Below, piece after piece: positions 50,517-58,465 of a DNA stretch of 64,000 bases. Below the pieces are notes generated by a model, which made no database searches, had not been told where the DNA came from, and saw only the letters and a program-made list of their open reading frames with translations. Position 1 is the first letter of the stretch, and each line of letters begins with the position of its first letter. Source of the stretch: Actinoplanes oryzae. Lineage in GTDB: Bacteria; Actinomycetota; Actinomycetes; Mycobacteriales; Micromonosporaceae. A program made the translations under genes and the position numbers. The DNA lies in assembly GCF_030757795.1 (NCBI RefSeq), contig NZ_JAUQWH010000005.1:54827-118826 (forward strand). The letters are read 5' to 3'.

Positions 50517-51885
50517 AGCGGCTCGTGTTATCCACAATCTGCGCGCGACGGCCGCGGCCGCGGCGCCGGGCACGCGGCTGCCGTCCGTGCGCGAGCTGAC
50601 CGCCCGGCACCAGGCCTCGCCCGTCACCGTGGCGGCGGCGGTCCGGCAGCTCGTCGCCGAGGGGGTGATCGAGGCGCGGCCGGGCCGGGGCACGTTCGTG
50701 GCGGCGCCACCCGCGACCGGCGGAGCGCCCGACCTGTCCTGGCAGACCGTCGCGCTGGGCCCCCGCCCGGCGGGCGAGGACGAGATGCGGGCGCTGCTGG
50801 CCGGCCCGCCGCCGGGCGCGATCCCGCTGTCCGGCGGCTATCTCGACCCGGAGCTGCAGCCGGTCGCCGCCCTGGGCGCCGCCCTGACGCGGGCCGCCCG
50901 GCAGAGCGCCGCCTGGCAGCGGGGCCCGGCCGAGGGACGCGAGGACCTGCGGGCCTGGTTCGCGCGCGAGAGCGGCACCGGGCTGCGCGCCGACGACTTC
51001 GTGATCTGCTCCGGCGGGCAGGCGGCGATCGGCTCGGCGTTGCGCGCGCTGACCGGCCCCGGCGACACCGTGCTCGTGGAGTCGCCGACCTACCTGGGCG
51101 CGCTGGCCGCCGCCCGGGCCGCGGGGCTGCGGGTCGTGCCGGTGCCCGCGGACGGCGACGGGGTGCTGCCTGATCAGCTGCGTGCGGCCTTCGCCCGTAC
51201 GGGCGCCAGGGTCTTCTATTGTCAGCCGCTGCACGCCAACCCGTCCGGCGCCACCCTCGCCGCCGATCGCCGGGCCAGCGTGGCAGCCGCCGTGCGCGAG
51301 GCGGGCGCGTTCCTCATCGAGGACGACTACGCGCGCGACCTCACGATCGACGGCGACGCCCCGCCCCCGCTGGCCGCCGGCGACCCCGACGGCCACGTCG
51401 TCTACCTGCGCTCCCTGACCAAGCCCGCCGCGCCGGGCCTGCGCGTCGCCGCGATCGGCGCCCGCGGCCCGGCCGGCGCCCGGCTGCGCGCGGCCCGGCT
51501 GCTCGACGACTTCTTCGTGGCCGGCCCGCTGCAACAGGCCACGATGGAGCTGGTCAGCTCCCCGGCCTGGGCTCGCCACCTGCGCTCGCTGCGCACCGCC
51601 CTGCGCGCCCGGCGCGAGGCGCTGCTGGCCGCTTTGGCCCGCCACCTGCCCGAGCTGGCCCCCGCGACGGTCCCGCGCGGCGGCCTCCACCTGTGGGTGC
51701 GGCTCCCCGACGACACGGACGACGTGGCGCTCACCGCGGCGGCGGCCGCCGCGGGCGTCGTGGTCTTCCCGGGCCGCCCGTGGTTCGCCGCCGAGCCGCC
51801 CGGACCGTTCCTGCGGCTCACCTACGCCGCCGCGCCGCCCGAGCTCATGGACGAGGCGGTCCGCCGCCTGGCGGCTACCCGCTGA
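50500..51885 (+). CDS. MocR/PdxR-family regulator (GntR domain plus aminotransferase-like domain)
   Basis: I start at MDDDNAAARVIHNLRATAAA (ATG 50500); the longer frame from 50419 lies inside the EamA gene. The 461-residue protein has a GntR winged helix (LPSVRELTARHQASPVTVAA, LVAEGVIEARPGRGTFV) and a fold-I aminotransferase-like domain that binds PLP through Lys308 (YLRSLTKPAAPGLR), with the PLP-ring aspartate in IEDDYARD. MocR proteins sense PLP or PLP-amino acid adducts. The divergent EamA gene is its likely target. It overlaps the convergent HIT gene by 11 bases. Confidence 0.92.
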   Translation: MDDDNAAARVIHNLRATAAAAAPGTRLPSVRELTARHQASPVTVAAAVRQLVAEGVIEARPGRGTFVAAPPATGGAPDLSWQTVALGPRPAGEDEMRALLAGPPPGAIPLSGGYLDPELQPVAALGAALTRAARQSAAWQRGPAEGREDLRAWFARESGTGLRADDFVICSGGQAAIGSALRALTGPGDTVLVESPTYLGALAAARAAGLRVVPVPADGDGVLPDQLRAAFARTGARVFYCQPLHANPSGATLAADRRASVAAAVREAGAFLIEDDYARDLTIDGDAPPPLAAGDPDGHVVYLRSLTKPAAPGLRVAAIGARGPAGARLRAARLLDDFFVAGPLQQATMELVSSPAWARHLRSLRTALRARREALLAALARHLPELAPATVPRGGLHLWVRLPDDTDDVALTAAAAAAGVVVFPGRPWFAAEPPGPFLRLTYAAAPPELMDEAVRRLAATR

Positions 51886-52273
51886 GCGCGTCCAGGATCT
51901 TCTTGTGGGCGGCGTCCAGCTCCTCGGCGGGCACGTCGCCACTCGCCCGGGCGAAGTCGAAGTCGGCCATGTCCGACGCCGGGAAGACGTGCACGTGCGC
52001 GTGCGGCACCTCGAAGCCGGCGATGATCAGGCCCACCCGCGGGGCCTGGAAGACCCGCTTCAACGTACGCCCGATGGTGTGCGCCACCGCCAGCACGTGC
52101 GCGGCCAGCTCGGGCTCGAGATCGGTCCACTCGTCGACCTCCGCGCGCGGCACGACCAGCGTGTGCCCGGGCGTGAGCGGCGCGATGGTGAGAAACGCGG
52201 CCACCTGCTCGTCGGAGTGCACGATGCGGCCGGGCAGCTCCCCGGAGATGATGCGGGTGAAAATCGTCGGCAC
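51875..52273 (-). CDS. HIT-family nucleotide hydrolase
   Basis: The 132-residue protein starts at GTG (MPTIFTRIISGELPGRIVHS). It has the histidine-triad motif PHAHVHVFP with the middle-to-last catalytic histidines and the upstream LTPGHTLVVPRAEVDEW strand typical of HINT-like enzymes. It would cleave nucleoside phosphoramidates or AMP-linked adducts in the cytoplasm. It is divergent from the methyltransferase at 52312, 38 bases apart. Confidence 0.93.
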   Translation of the reverse strand: MPTIFTRIISGELPGRIVHSDEQVAAFLTIAPLTPGHTLVVPRAEVDEWTDLEPELAAHVLAVAHTIGRTLKRVFQAPRVGLIIAGFEVPHAHVHVFPASDMADFDFARASGDVPAEELDAAHKKILDALSG

Positions 52274-52311
52274 GCCTTCATGCTAGCCGCGCCCCGCGGC
52301 AGGATGGACGC

Positions 52312-53058
52312 ATGAACCTCGGCCGTGTCTTCGACGAGGTACCCGCGCTGTACGACCGGGTGCGCCCCGGCTACCCCGCCGAGCTCTTCGCCGACCTGCC
52401 GCCGCTCGGCGACGTCCTGGAGATCGGCTGCGGCACCGGCCAGGCCAGCCGGTCGCTCGTGGCCCGCGCCGGCTCCCTCCTCGCCCTCGAGCCGGGCCCG
52501 GCGCTGGCCGCCCACGCCCGGGCCCGGGGCCTCACCGTCGAGTCGTCCACCTTCGAGGACTGGGACGACCGCGGCCGCCGCTTCAACACGATCGTGGCCG
52601 CCCAGTCCTGGCACTGGGTCGACCCGGCCACCGGCTGGCGCAAGGCCCACGACCTGCTCCGCCCCGGCGGCCACCTGGCCCTGCTCAGCCACGTCGTCGT
52701 CCGCCGCCCCGGCGAGCCCGAGGTGTACGCGGAGACCGCCGACCTGCACGAGCACTTCTCCCCCGGCGACCCGTCCTGGGGTCACCCGCCCCTCGAAGAG
52801 TCGGTCCTCGGCACCGACCAGGGCTGGGGCCCCCACTTCGAGCGGCCGGAGGTCCGCTGGTACCCGTACGTGCAATGGCTCTCCGGCGCCGACTACGCCG
52901 ACCTCATGCGCACGAACTCGATCTACCGCCGCCTGGACCCAGCCGTCCGCGAACCCCTCCTCGACGCCGTCGCCGACCGCATCCGCACCCGCCTGGGCGA
53001 TCGCGTCCCCCGCCGCTACCTCACCCACCTCCGCGTCGGCCGCCGGTCGAACCCATGA
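52312..53058 (+). CDS. Class I SAM-dependent methyltransferase
   Basis: The 248-residue protein has SAM motif I in DVLEIGCGTGQASRSLVARA, an acidic residue ending strand 2 (LALEPG), and the motif-IV/V region IVAAQSWHWVDPATGWRKAH with DLLRPGGHLALLSH. This is the Methyltransf_11-like group acting on small molecules. The WHWVDP signature is typical of uncharacterised actinobacterial members. It stands alone: after it comes decayed DNA. Confidence 0.9.
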   Translation: MNLGRVFDEVPALYDRVRPGYPAELFADLPPLGDVLEIGCGTGQASRSLVARAGSLLALEPGPALAAHARARGLTVESSTFEDWDDRGRRFNTIVAAQSWHWVDPATGWRKAHDLLRPGGHLALLSHVVVRRPGEPEVYAETADLHEHFSPGDPSWGHPPLEESVLGTDQGWGPHFERPEVRWYPYVQWLSGADYADLMRTNSIYRRLDPAVREPLLDAVADRIRTRLGDRVPRRYLTHLRVGRRSNP

Positions 53059-53265
53059 CCGCTCACCCCGCCAGGCGCCCGCCGATCGCCGCCCGCTCGG
53101 CGTCCCCGAGCGAGAGCGGATTCCCCCTACCCGGGGCCCGGACGGTCAGGCTCCGGGCGCCCTGATCCGCCCGAAGCCCGCCACGCATGATCGGCCGATC
53201 CAGCGCTCCTGGCGTGCTGATCCGCACGGAGCGCGTCGATCGGCGCCGGGCGGGGTGCCGGATAC
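53059..53265. other. Non-coding stretch with a possible coding remnant
   Basis: No intact gene is seen. Read on the minus strand, SLTVRAPGRGNPLSLGDAER and a few more residues end at a TGA at 53058-53061, which looks like a gene's last 30 codons without the rest. It may be a further fragment of the truncated gene at 53266, displaced by a frameshift, but this cannot be shown. Confidence 0.3.
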
Positions 53266-53740
53266 TTACACGGTGGCGCGCCGCAGCACAGAGCCCACGG
53301 CGACGATCGTGCGGTCGTGCGCGGCGATGGCCCCGACGACCTGACGGCTGCCCCGCTCGGCCTCAGTCCGGGCAGGATCGCTGGGAAGCCGGACCGTCCG
53401 GACGGTCCGGCCGCGATCGGTCGACAGGGCCAGGGCGGGCCCGGCGTCCGTACCCAGGCCGGCGTCGACGACGATCCGCCCGTCGCCGGTCTCCGCCAGC
53501 CCCCGCACCAGGCTGCGCGACCCCTGCCCCTCCAGCCCGCTCGTCGACCAGTCGGCGCGCGCCAGCTGCTCGTCCCGCGTCCCGTGATAGCGGGTGAGCC
53601 CGGCGTCGCTCGCCACGAGCAGGGCGCCGTCACGCTCGACGACGGCGGCCTCCGCGCTGATCCCGCCGCCCTTCCAGCCGTTCACCGCGGCGGGCGGCCC
53701 GTCGCCCTGCGCGGCATCCGTACTGTCCGGCGCGGGATCC
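53266..53740 (-). pseudogene. 5'-truncated propeller/sialidase-like gene fragment
   Basis: The open frame encodes AEAAVVERDGALLVASDAGL, SLVRGLAETGDGRIVVDAGL and PALALSTDRGRTVRTVRLPS, alternating strands like the blades of BNR/sialidase-type propellers. An internal GTG at 53685 exists, but the frame stays open upstream (DPAPDSTDAAQGDG) to about 53740, where it runs into SDR-derived DNA. It lacks a start, a signal peptide and most blades, so it is best read as the C-terminal half of a broken gene. The family call is tentative. Confidence 0.55.
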
Positions 53741-53744
53741 AGCT

Positions 53745-54090
53745 GCAGCCGGTCGCAGGCCGGTCGGGACCTCGGTCGCCTCTTCGCCGAGCACCTGCTG
53801 CGGCCGGGGGAAAAAGGTGTACGCGGCCGCGCGACGCACCGAGCTCGTCGATCTACCCGGTGTCGTGCCGCTGCGCCTGGACGTCACCGACCCGGCGTCG
53901 GTGGCAGCGGCCGCCGAGGCCGCCGGCGACGTGACGCTGCTGATCAACAATGCGGGCGTCTCACTGAGCAGAACCTCGTCGAGGGCGACCTGGACCAGAT
54001 CCGGATCGAGATCGTGGCGGACGCTTACGGTGCGGCGGCCAAGGCTTCGCCGGCCGGCGAGCCGCGCGGTTTCGTCATGGCGACCAGCGA
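53745..54090 (+). pseudogene. Frameshifted SDR remnant, relative of the gene at 39923
   Basis: The DNA translates in pieces to DLGRLFAEHLLRPGEK, then VYAAARRTELVDLPGVVPLR plus LDVTDPASVAAAAEAAGDVT and LLINNAGVS, then NLVEGDLDQIRIEIVADAYG. These line up in order with residues about 15-85 of the intact SDR (GLGRHLAEQLVQRGAKVYAA; VDLPGVVPLQLDVTDP; LLINNAG; HLLTGDLAGVRTEM). Frame changes occur at the homopolymer run GGGGGAAAAA (53806-53815) and near 53965, and the catalytic half is missing. Confidence 0.75.
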
Positions 54091-54093
54091 CTG

Positions 54094-54230
54094 AGGCCGG
54101 CGCGGTCCCGGGTGGCTGCTCCGGCGCCATCCGGGACACGGCGCGGTAGCGCAGCGGCGACTGCCCGCGGCCCGCTGGAATGCACGGCGGAAGGCGTGCG
54201 ACGGGGTGGTCATGATCAACACAGCGCCGG
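54094..54230 (-). pseudogene. C-terminal remnant of an AraC-type regulator
   Basis: On the minus strand TTPSHAFRRAFQRAAG is followed, after a frame change near 54160, by QSPLRYRAVSRMAPEQPPG. Together they read as the last helix-turn-helix and end of an AraC/GlxA regulator (FxRxFxRxxGxSPxxYR). Nothing of the N-terminal domain remains. It is convergent with the SDR remnant, recalling an AraC/SDR gene pair that has decayed. Confidence 0.55.
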
Positions 54231-54291
54231 GCGCGCACCGGCGCTGGTCGCTGGCGCGACCGTCTCGGCGCGCCAGGAGCGTGCGCTGGGG

Positions 54292-55206
54292 TCATGAGCC
54301 GGTGTCGCCGGGGCGGGGCAGGAGGGTGGTCCAGGTGGCGAAGTCGGTGCTGCGGTCCCAGATCTGCTCGGCGCGGCGCTCGGCGGCGGCGACCGCGTCC
54401 GCCGAGTAGCGGTAGTGGCGGCGGATCAGGTAGCCGTCGCCGTCGACCTCGAGTTCGACCTCGAGGCGGGCGTCCCAGACGCCGAAGTCGCGGCGCAGGT
54501 CGGTGGGGAGCAGGCTTTCGACGGTGACGCGGACGTTGATGCCGGCCTCCTGCTGGCGGCGGATGACGTCGGCGTAGGGGCCGTGGTGCACCTGATCGGC
54601 CCAGGAGTCGCGGACGATGTAGACGCGGCGGAAGCGGGCCGGGTGCCCGGTGGCGGCGAGTTCGGCCAGGCGGGCGCAGATGGCGTCGTTGTAGTTCTGC
54701 CCGTACGGGGTCAGCCAGAAGTGCATCGGCAGGACGGACGTGGTGAAGACGTCCGAGCGGAACGTGCGGACCAGGTGGGTGTTGAGCGACGAGGACTCGG
54801 CCGAGGTGACGATGTGGCGTCGTTCGAGCTGGTCGAGCGGGTCCTCGAGGAGCTGGGCGGCAACCCCGAAGAGCTCCGGCGGTACGGTCGCCAGCCCGGC
54901 GTGGATCCGTTCCAGCGACCGCGGCAGGTCGCCGCCGACGTGGTCGAGGGTGGTCAGGTAGCGGTCGCGGTGGCGCAGGGACGTCTCGATCCCGGCCAGG
55001 GTCCGCTCGGCCCGGTCCCCGGCGCCGGTCACGCGGGTGAGCTCGGCGAGCACCTTGACGGTCAGCAGGCCGACGCCCACCACGAAGCCGAGGATCAGGG
55101 AGAGCTGCAGGTCCTGGCGGAACACGTACGAGATGATGCCGGTCACGAGCCCGAGCACCAGGCTGGCCGTCTCGAACAGGTAGCGTCCGGCCGGCGTTTC
55201 GTCCAT
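54292..55206 (-). CDS. Two-helix membrane protein with an uncharacterised cytoplasmic domain
   Basis: The 304-residue protein has two membrane helices near the start (SLVLGLVTGIISYVF and LQLSLILGFVVGVGLLTVKV), a helical linker to about residue 120, and a cytoplasmic alpha/beta domain: MHFWLTPYGQNYNDAICARL, ARFRRVYIVRDSWADQVHHG, RRQQEAGINVRVTVESLLPT and LRRDFGVWDARLEVELEVDG. The strand-helix pattern with a shared residue-binding look (RVYIVRD, then INVRV) resembles phospholipase-D-like or ligand-binding domains, but no HKD motif is present. Function not assigned. A GNAT gene lies 31 bases upstream on the same strand. Confidence 0.75.
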   Translation of the reverse strand: MDETPAGRYLFETASLVLGLVTGIISYVFRQDLQLSLILGFVVGVGLLTVKVLAELTRVTGAGDRAERTLAGIETSLRHRDRYLTTLDHVGGDLPRSLERIHAGLATVPPELFGVAAQLLEDPLDQLERRHIVTSAESSSLNTHLVRTFRSDVFTTSVLPMHFWLTPYGQNYNDAICARLAELAATGHPARFRRVYIVRDSWADQVHHGPYADVIRRQQEAGINVRVTVESLLPTDLRRDFGVWDARLEVELEVDGDGYLIRRHYRYSADAVAAAERRAEQIWDRSTDFATWTTLLPRPGDTGS

Positions 55207-55237
55207 CGGCTGCTCCTCGCCCCGGGAGAGGGCGAGT

Positions 55238-55714
55238 CTAGGGCCGGTGCGGGACCCCTCGCGACCCCGTGGCGCACATGATGAGGTCGACGCCGTTGGG
55301 GTGGTCGGATTCGTGGACGAAGCCGGCCCGCTCGTAGAGCCGGACCGCTCGGCTGCCGCGGACGACGACGAGGCGGTAGGGGCGGTCGTCGCGGTGCTCG
55401 CGCAGGACGTGGTCGAGGACCTGGCTGCCCAGGCCCAGGCCGCGGACGGCGGGGTCGAGGTAGAAGTGCTCGAGCCATTGCTCGCCCGGCTCGGGGCGGA
55501 CGGCGATGGCGCCGACCGGGCGGCCCTCGTGCTCGATCACGTCGGTGTTGGCGGGCACGAACTCGGTGAGGAAGCGCTGCCGGACCCGGGCCTCGGCGGT
55601 GTCGTCCCAGCGGCCCAGGCGCTCGAGGTCGGGGCGCAGGCCGACGGCGCGCAGGGCGGCGAGCCAGGGGGCGTCGGCATGGGTCGCCGGGCGCAGGGAC
55701 CACGTCTGTGTCAC
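55238..55714 (-). CDS. GNAT-family N-acetyltransferase
   Basis: The 158-residue protein starts at GTG. It has strand 4 (LEHFYLDPAVRGLGLGSQVL) with the acetyl-CoA pyrophosphate loop RGLGLG, followed by YRLVVVRGSRAVRLYERAGF, the usual end of the GNAT fold. It would acetylate an amine of a small molecule or protein. It may be co-transcribed with the membrane protein 31 bases downstream. Substrate unknown. Confidence 0.9.
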   Translation of the reverse strand: MTQTWSLRPATHADAPWLAALRAVGLRPDLERLGRWDDTAEARVRQRFLTEFVPANTDVIEHEGRPVGAIAVRPEPGEQWLEHFYLDPAVRGLGLGSQVLDHVLREHRDDRPYRLVVVRGSRAVRLYERAGFVHESDHPNGVDLIMCATGSRGVPHRP

Positions 55715-55878
55715 GAGGCCAACGTACGCCCGGCCATGCGCGTGCCCCGGCCGGGCGGCGGCACTATGGGCCCGATCACCCGCCCGCCCGGACCCGCTCG
55801 ATCCTCAATGGACGCCATCCGTGTCGACGATGCGATAGTTCTTGCCCGGGAACGGCTTTCGGGTATTGACTGTGACCC

Positions 55879-56847
55879 ATGCGACCGCATCGCATCGCAG
55901 CAATTCTGTGTGCCGCCGTTCTCGTGATCTCCGCGCCCGGTTGCGGCGGTCCGGACGACGACGGCGGCGGCGGGTCCGGCAAGCAGCACGTCACCGTTGC
56001 CGTGCTGCCGGTGGTCGACGCCGCGGCGCTCTACATCGCCCAGGAGCAGGGCTATTTCGCCGCCGAGAACCTCGAGGTCACGCTGCAGCCGGTGGCGCAG
56101 AGCCTGGCCGCGCTGCCCGCGCTGAAGAATGGTCAGCTCGAGGTGATCAACGGCAATTACGTGACCTTTCTGCAGGCCCACCAGCAGGGCACGCTCGCGA
56201 TGAGGATCGTGGCTGACGGCGCGGCCGTCGCCCCGGAATTCATGCAGGTGCTCGTGGCGCCGGGATCCCCGATCAAGACCGTCAAAGACCTGGCCGGCAA
56301 GACCGTGGCGGTCAACATTCTGAACAATATCCAGTCGCTCACGCTCAACGCGGTGCTGCGCGCCAACGGTGTCGACCCGGCCACGATCAGATATCGAGCG
56401 GTGCAATTCGCGGTGATGGACAAGGCGCTCGCCGGCGGCGACGTCGACGCGGTGCACACCGCCGAGCCGTTCGGCACCGTCATCAAGCGGAAGGTGCAGG
56501 CGACGCAGCTGCTCGACGCGGGGCAGGAGCCGGTGACCGACCTGCCCGTCAGCGGCTACCTCAGCACGGCCGACTGGGTGGCGAAGAACCCGGAAACCGC
56601 GGCCGCCTTCCAGCGGGCGATCACCCGGGCGCAGAACCTCGCCAACTCCGATCGCAAGCAGGTCGAGCGGGTGCTGCCGACGTTCGCCAAGGTCGACGGG
56701 CCGACCGCCGCCGCGCTGAGGCTCCCGGCGTACCCGTCGGAGCTGGAACCCGCCCGCCTGCAGCGGCTGATCGATCTGATGCGGCAGCAGGGCCTGCTCA
56801 AGGCCGACCTGAACGCCGCCGACATCATCTACCACGCGGCACGATGA
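55879..56847 (+). CDS. ABC importer substrate-binding protein, SsuA/NMT1-like
   Basis: The 322-residue protein has an export signal with an imperfect lipobox (ISAPGC). The mature part is a type II binding fold of the SsuA/THI5-NMT1 group: VAVLPVVDAAALYIAQEQGY and FAAENLEVTLQPV, LKNGQLEVINGNYVTFLQ, DLAGKTVAVNILNNIQSLTL and VHTAEPFGTVIKR. Such proteins capture sulfonates, thiamine precursors, nitrate or aromatic acids. It is the first gene of a five-gene operon with overlapping ATGA junctions; the decarboxylase in the operon suggests an aryl 2-oxo acid or similar acid as ligand, which is inference. Confidence 0.9.
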   Translation: MRPHRIAAILCAAVLVISAPGCGGPDDDGGGGSGKQHVTVAVLPVVDAAALYIAQEQGYFAAENLEVTLQPVAQSLAALPALKNGQLEVINGNYVTFLQAHQQGTLAMRIVADGAAVAPEFMQVLVAPGSPIKTVKDLAGKTVAVNILNNIQSLTLNAVLRANGVDPATIRYRAVQFAVMDKALAGGDVDAVHTAEPFGTVIKRKVQATQLLDAGQEPVTDLPVSGYLSTADWVAKNPETAAAFQRAITRAQNLANSDRKQVERVLPTFAKVDGPTAAALRLPAYPSELEPARLQRLIDLMRQQGLLKADLNAADIIYHAAR

Positions 56848-57608
56848 GCCGGGCCGGGCGGTGGGCGCGGGGGCTGGCCGGGCTCGCCGCGGTCGTCGCG
56901 CTGAGCCAGGTGCTGGCGGCGACGGGAGCGATCCGGGCCGACTTCCTGCCGCCGGCGGGTACGGTGCTGGCGCGTGCGGCCGACCTGACCGGCGACCGGG
57001 AGTTCCTGCTCGGCGTCGCCCACACGGTCCGGGCGTGGCTCACCGGGCTGGCGTGCGCGGTGGGGCTGGGCATCGGCGCCGGGCTGCTGCTGGGCAGCGT
57101 GCCGGCGCTCGACGACGCGGTGCGGCCGGTGCTGGAGTTCCTGCGCCCGGTCCCGTCCGTGGCGCTCATCCCGCTCGCGGGGCTGCTGCTCGGTGCGGGG
57201 CTGCGGTCGGAGGTCACGCTGGTGACCTATGCCGCGCTGTGGCCGGTGCTCTTCGCCACTGTGTACGGTCTGCGCCACGCCGACCCGGTGCCGCGCGAGA
57301 CGCTGCGGGTCTTCGGGTTCGGCCGGCTCGCGATCGTGTGGCGCGTCGCGTTGCCGGCGGCCGTCCCGTTCATCGCCACCGGGGTGCGGCTGGCCGCCGC
57401 CGTGGGCCTGATCCTCGCCGTGGGCACCGAGATCCTGGCCGGGTTCGGGACCGGGCTCGGCGTGTTCATCGCCCAGGCGCAGCAGGTGGTCGACGGCACC
57501 ACGGACGTGCTCGCGGGCACGGTGTGGGCCGGCACGCTCGGCCTGATCGCCAACGCCGTCCTCGCGAGCGGCGAGCGCCGGCTGCTCCCGTGGCGGGCAG
57601 CCGCATGA
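56844..57608 (+). CDS. ABC importer permease 1, SsuC-like
   Basis: The 254-residue protein overlaps the binding-protein stop (ATGA). It has six membrane segments and the permease coupling loop around PRETLRVFGFGRLAIVWRVA, a SsuC/TauC-type EAA region, preceded by FLRPVPSVALIPLAGLLLGA. It is one of two different permeases in the operon and would pair with that at 57605 to form a heterodimeric channel. Confidence 0.9.
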   Translation: MSRAGRWARGLAGLAAVVALSQVLAATGAIRADFLPPAGTVLARAADLTGDREFLLGVAHTVRAWLTGLACAVGLGIGAGLLLGSVPALDDAVRPVLEFLRPVPSVALIPLAGLLLGAGLRSEVTLVTYAALWPVLFATVYGLRHADPVPRETLRVFGFGRLAIVWRVALPAAVPFIATGVRLAAAVGLILAVGTEILAGFGTGLGVFIAQAQQVVDGTTDVLAGTVWAGTLGLIANAVLASGERRLLPWRAAA

Positions 57609-57715
57609 GAAGCGTGCCGGACAGGCGCATGAGAAGTGTGGCGGGCAGGCGCATGAGAAGCGCGCCGGGCAGCCGCTTGAACACCGTGCCGGGCAGCCGC
57701 TGGAGAAGCGTGCCG
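57605..57715. repeat. 24-bp tandem repeat at the start of permease 2
   Basis: Units start at 57605, 57629, 57653, 57677 and 57701 (last one partial). The first three begin ATGAGAAG, the fourth TTGAACAC, the fifth TGGAGAAG; each full unit ends in (G)CAG(G/C)CGC. They keep the reading frame. Confidence 0.9.
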
Positions 57716-58465
57716 CTGGTGGCCGTACCCCTGCTGGTGGTGTCGGTCTGGGAAGGGGTGACGCGCCGGCAAGCGGATGTGTTCTTCCCGCCGCCGTCGC
57801 GGATCGTGGCGCGGATGCACGAGCTGTGGTTCTCCGGGCCGCCCGCGCGCCTGTTCCTCACCGACGCCGCGCTGGCCGACGTGCTGCCCAGCCTGGCCCG
57901 GATGGCGGCCGGGCTGGCCGGGGCGCTCGCCGCCGGCGTGCTGCTCGGGCTGGCGCTGGGCCGCTCCGAGCGCCTGTTCGCGTACCTGGACCCGCTGCTG
58001 CAGTTCGCCCGCGCGATCCCGCCGCCGACGCTGGTGCCGGTGTTCGTGGTGCTGCTGCGGCTCGGCACGCCGATGCAGATCGTGTCCATCGTGGCCGGTG
58101 CGGTGTGGCCGATCCTGCTCAACACGGCGGACGGCGTGCGCCAGGTGGATCCCGTGCAGACGAGCACCGCGCGCGTGTTCGGACTGAGCGCCACGGACAG
58201 GCTGACCCGGATCGTGCTGCCCTCCGCCCTGCCCCGCATCGCCGCGGGCCTGCGGCTGAGCCTGTCGCTGGCGCTGATCCTCATGGTCTTCTCCGAGCTG
58301 TTGCCGGGCACCGCGAACGGCATCGGCTTCCAGCTGACCGACGCCCAGAGCCGCTCCGATCTGCCGACCGTGTGGGCCGCCGTGCTGCTGCTCGGCCTGC
58401 TCGGCTACCTGCTCAACCTGCTCCTGCTGACCGCCGAGCGCCGATTGCTGAGGTGGCACCGATGA
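57605..58465 (+). CDS. ABC importer permease 2 with a repeated N-terminus
   Basis: The 286-residue protein overlaps the previous stop (ATGA). Residues 1-37 are five tandem eight-residue units (MRSVPDRR, MRSVAGRR, MRSAPGSR, LNTVPGSR, WRSVP...), a basic extension not seen in the sister permease. The rest is a standard SsuC-like permease with FARAIPPPTLVPVFVVLLRL and STARVFGLSATDRLTRIVLP as the EAA region. Three of the units start with ATG and one with TTG, so the true start could be any of them; the core from VPLVAVPLLVVSVW is normal. Confidence 0.88.
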   Translation: MRSVPDRRMRSVAGRRMRSAPGSRLNTVPGSRWRSVPLVAVPLLVVSVWEGVTRRQADVFFPPPSRIVARMHELWFSGPPARLFLTDAALADVLPSLARMAAGLAGALAAGVLLGLALGRSERLFAYLDPLLQFARAIPPPTLVPVFVVLLRLGTPMQIVSIVAGAVWPILLNTADGVRQVDPVQTSTARVFGLSATDRLTRIVLPSALPRIAAGLRLSLSLALILMVFSELLPGTANGIGFQLTDAQSRSDLPTVWAAVLLLGLLGYLLNLLLLTAERRLLRWHR

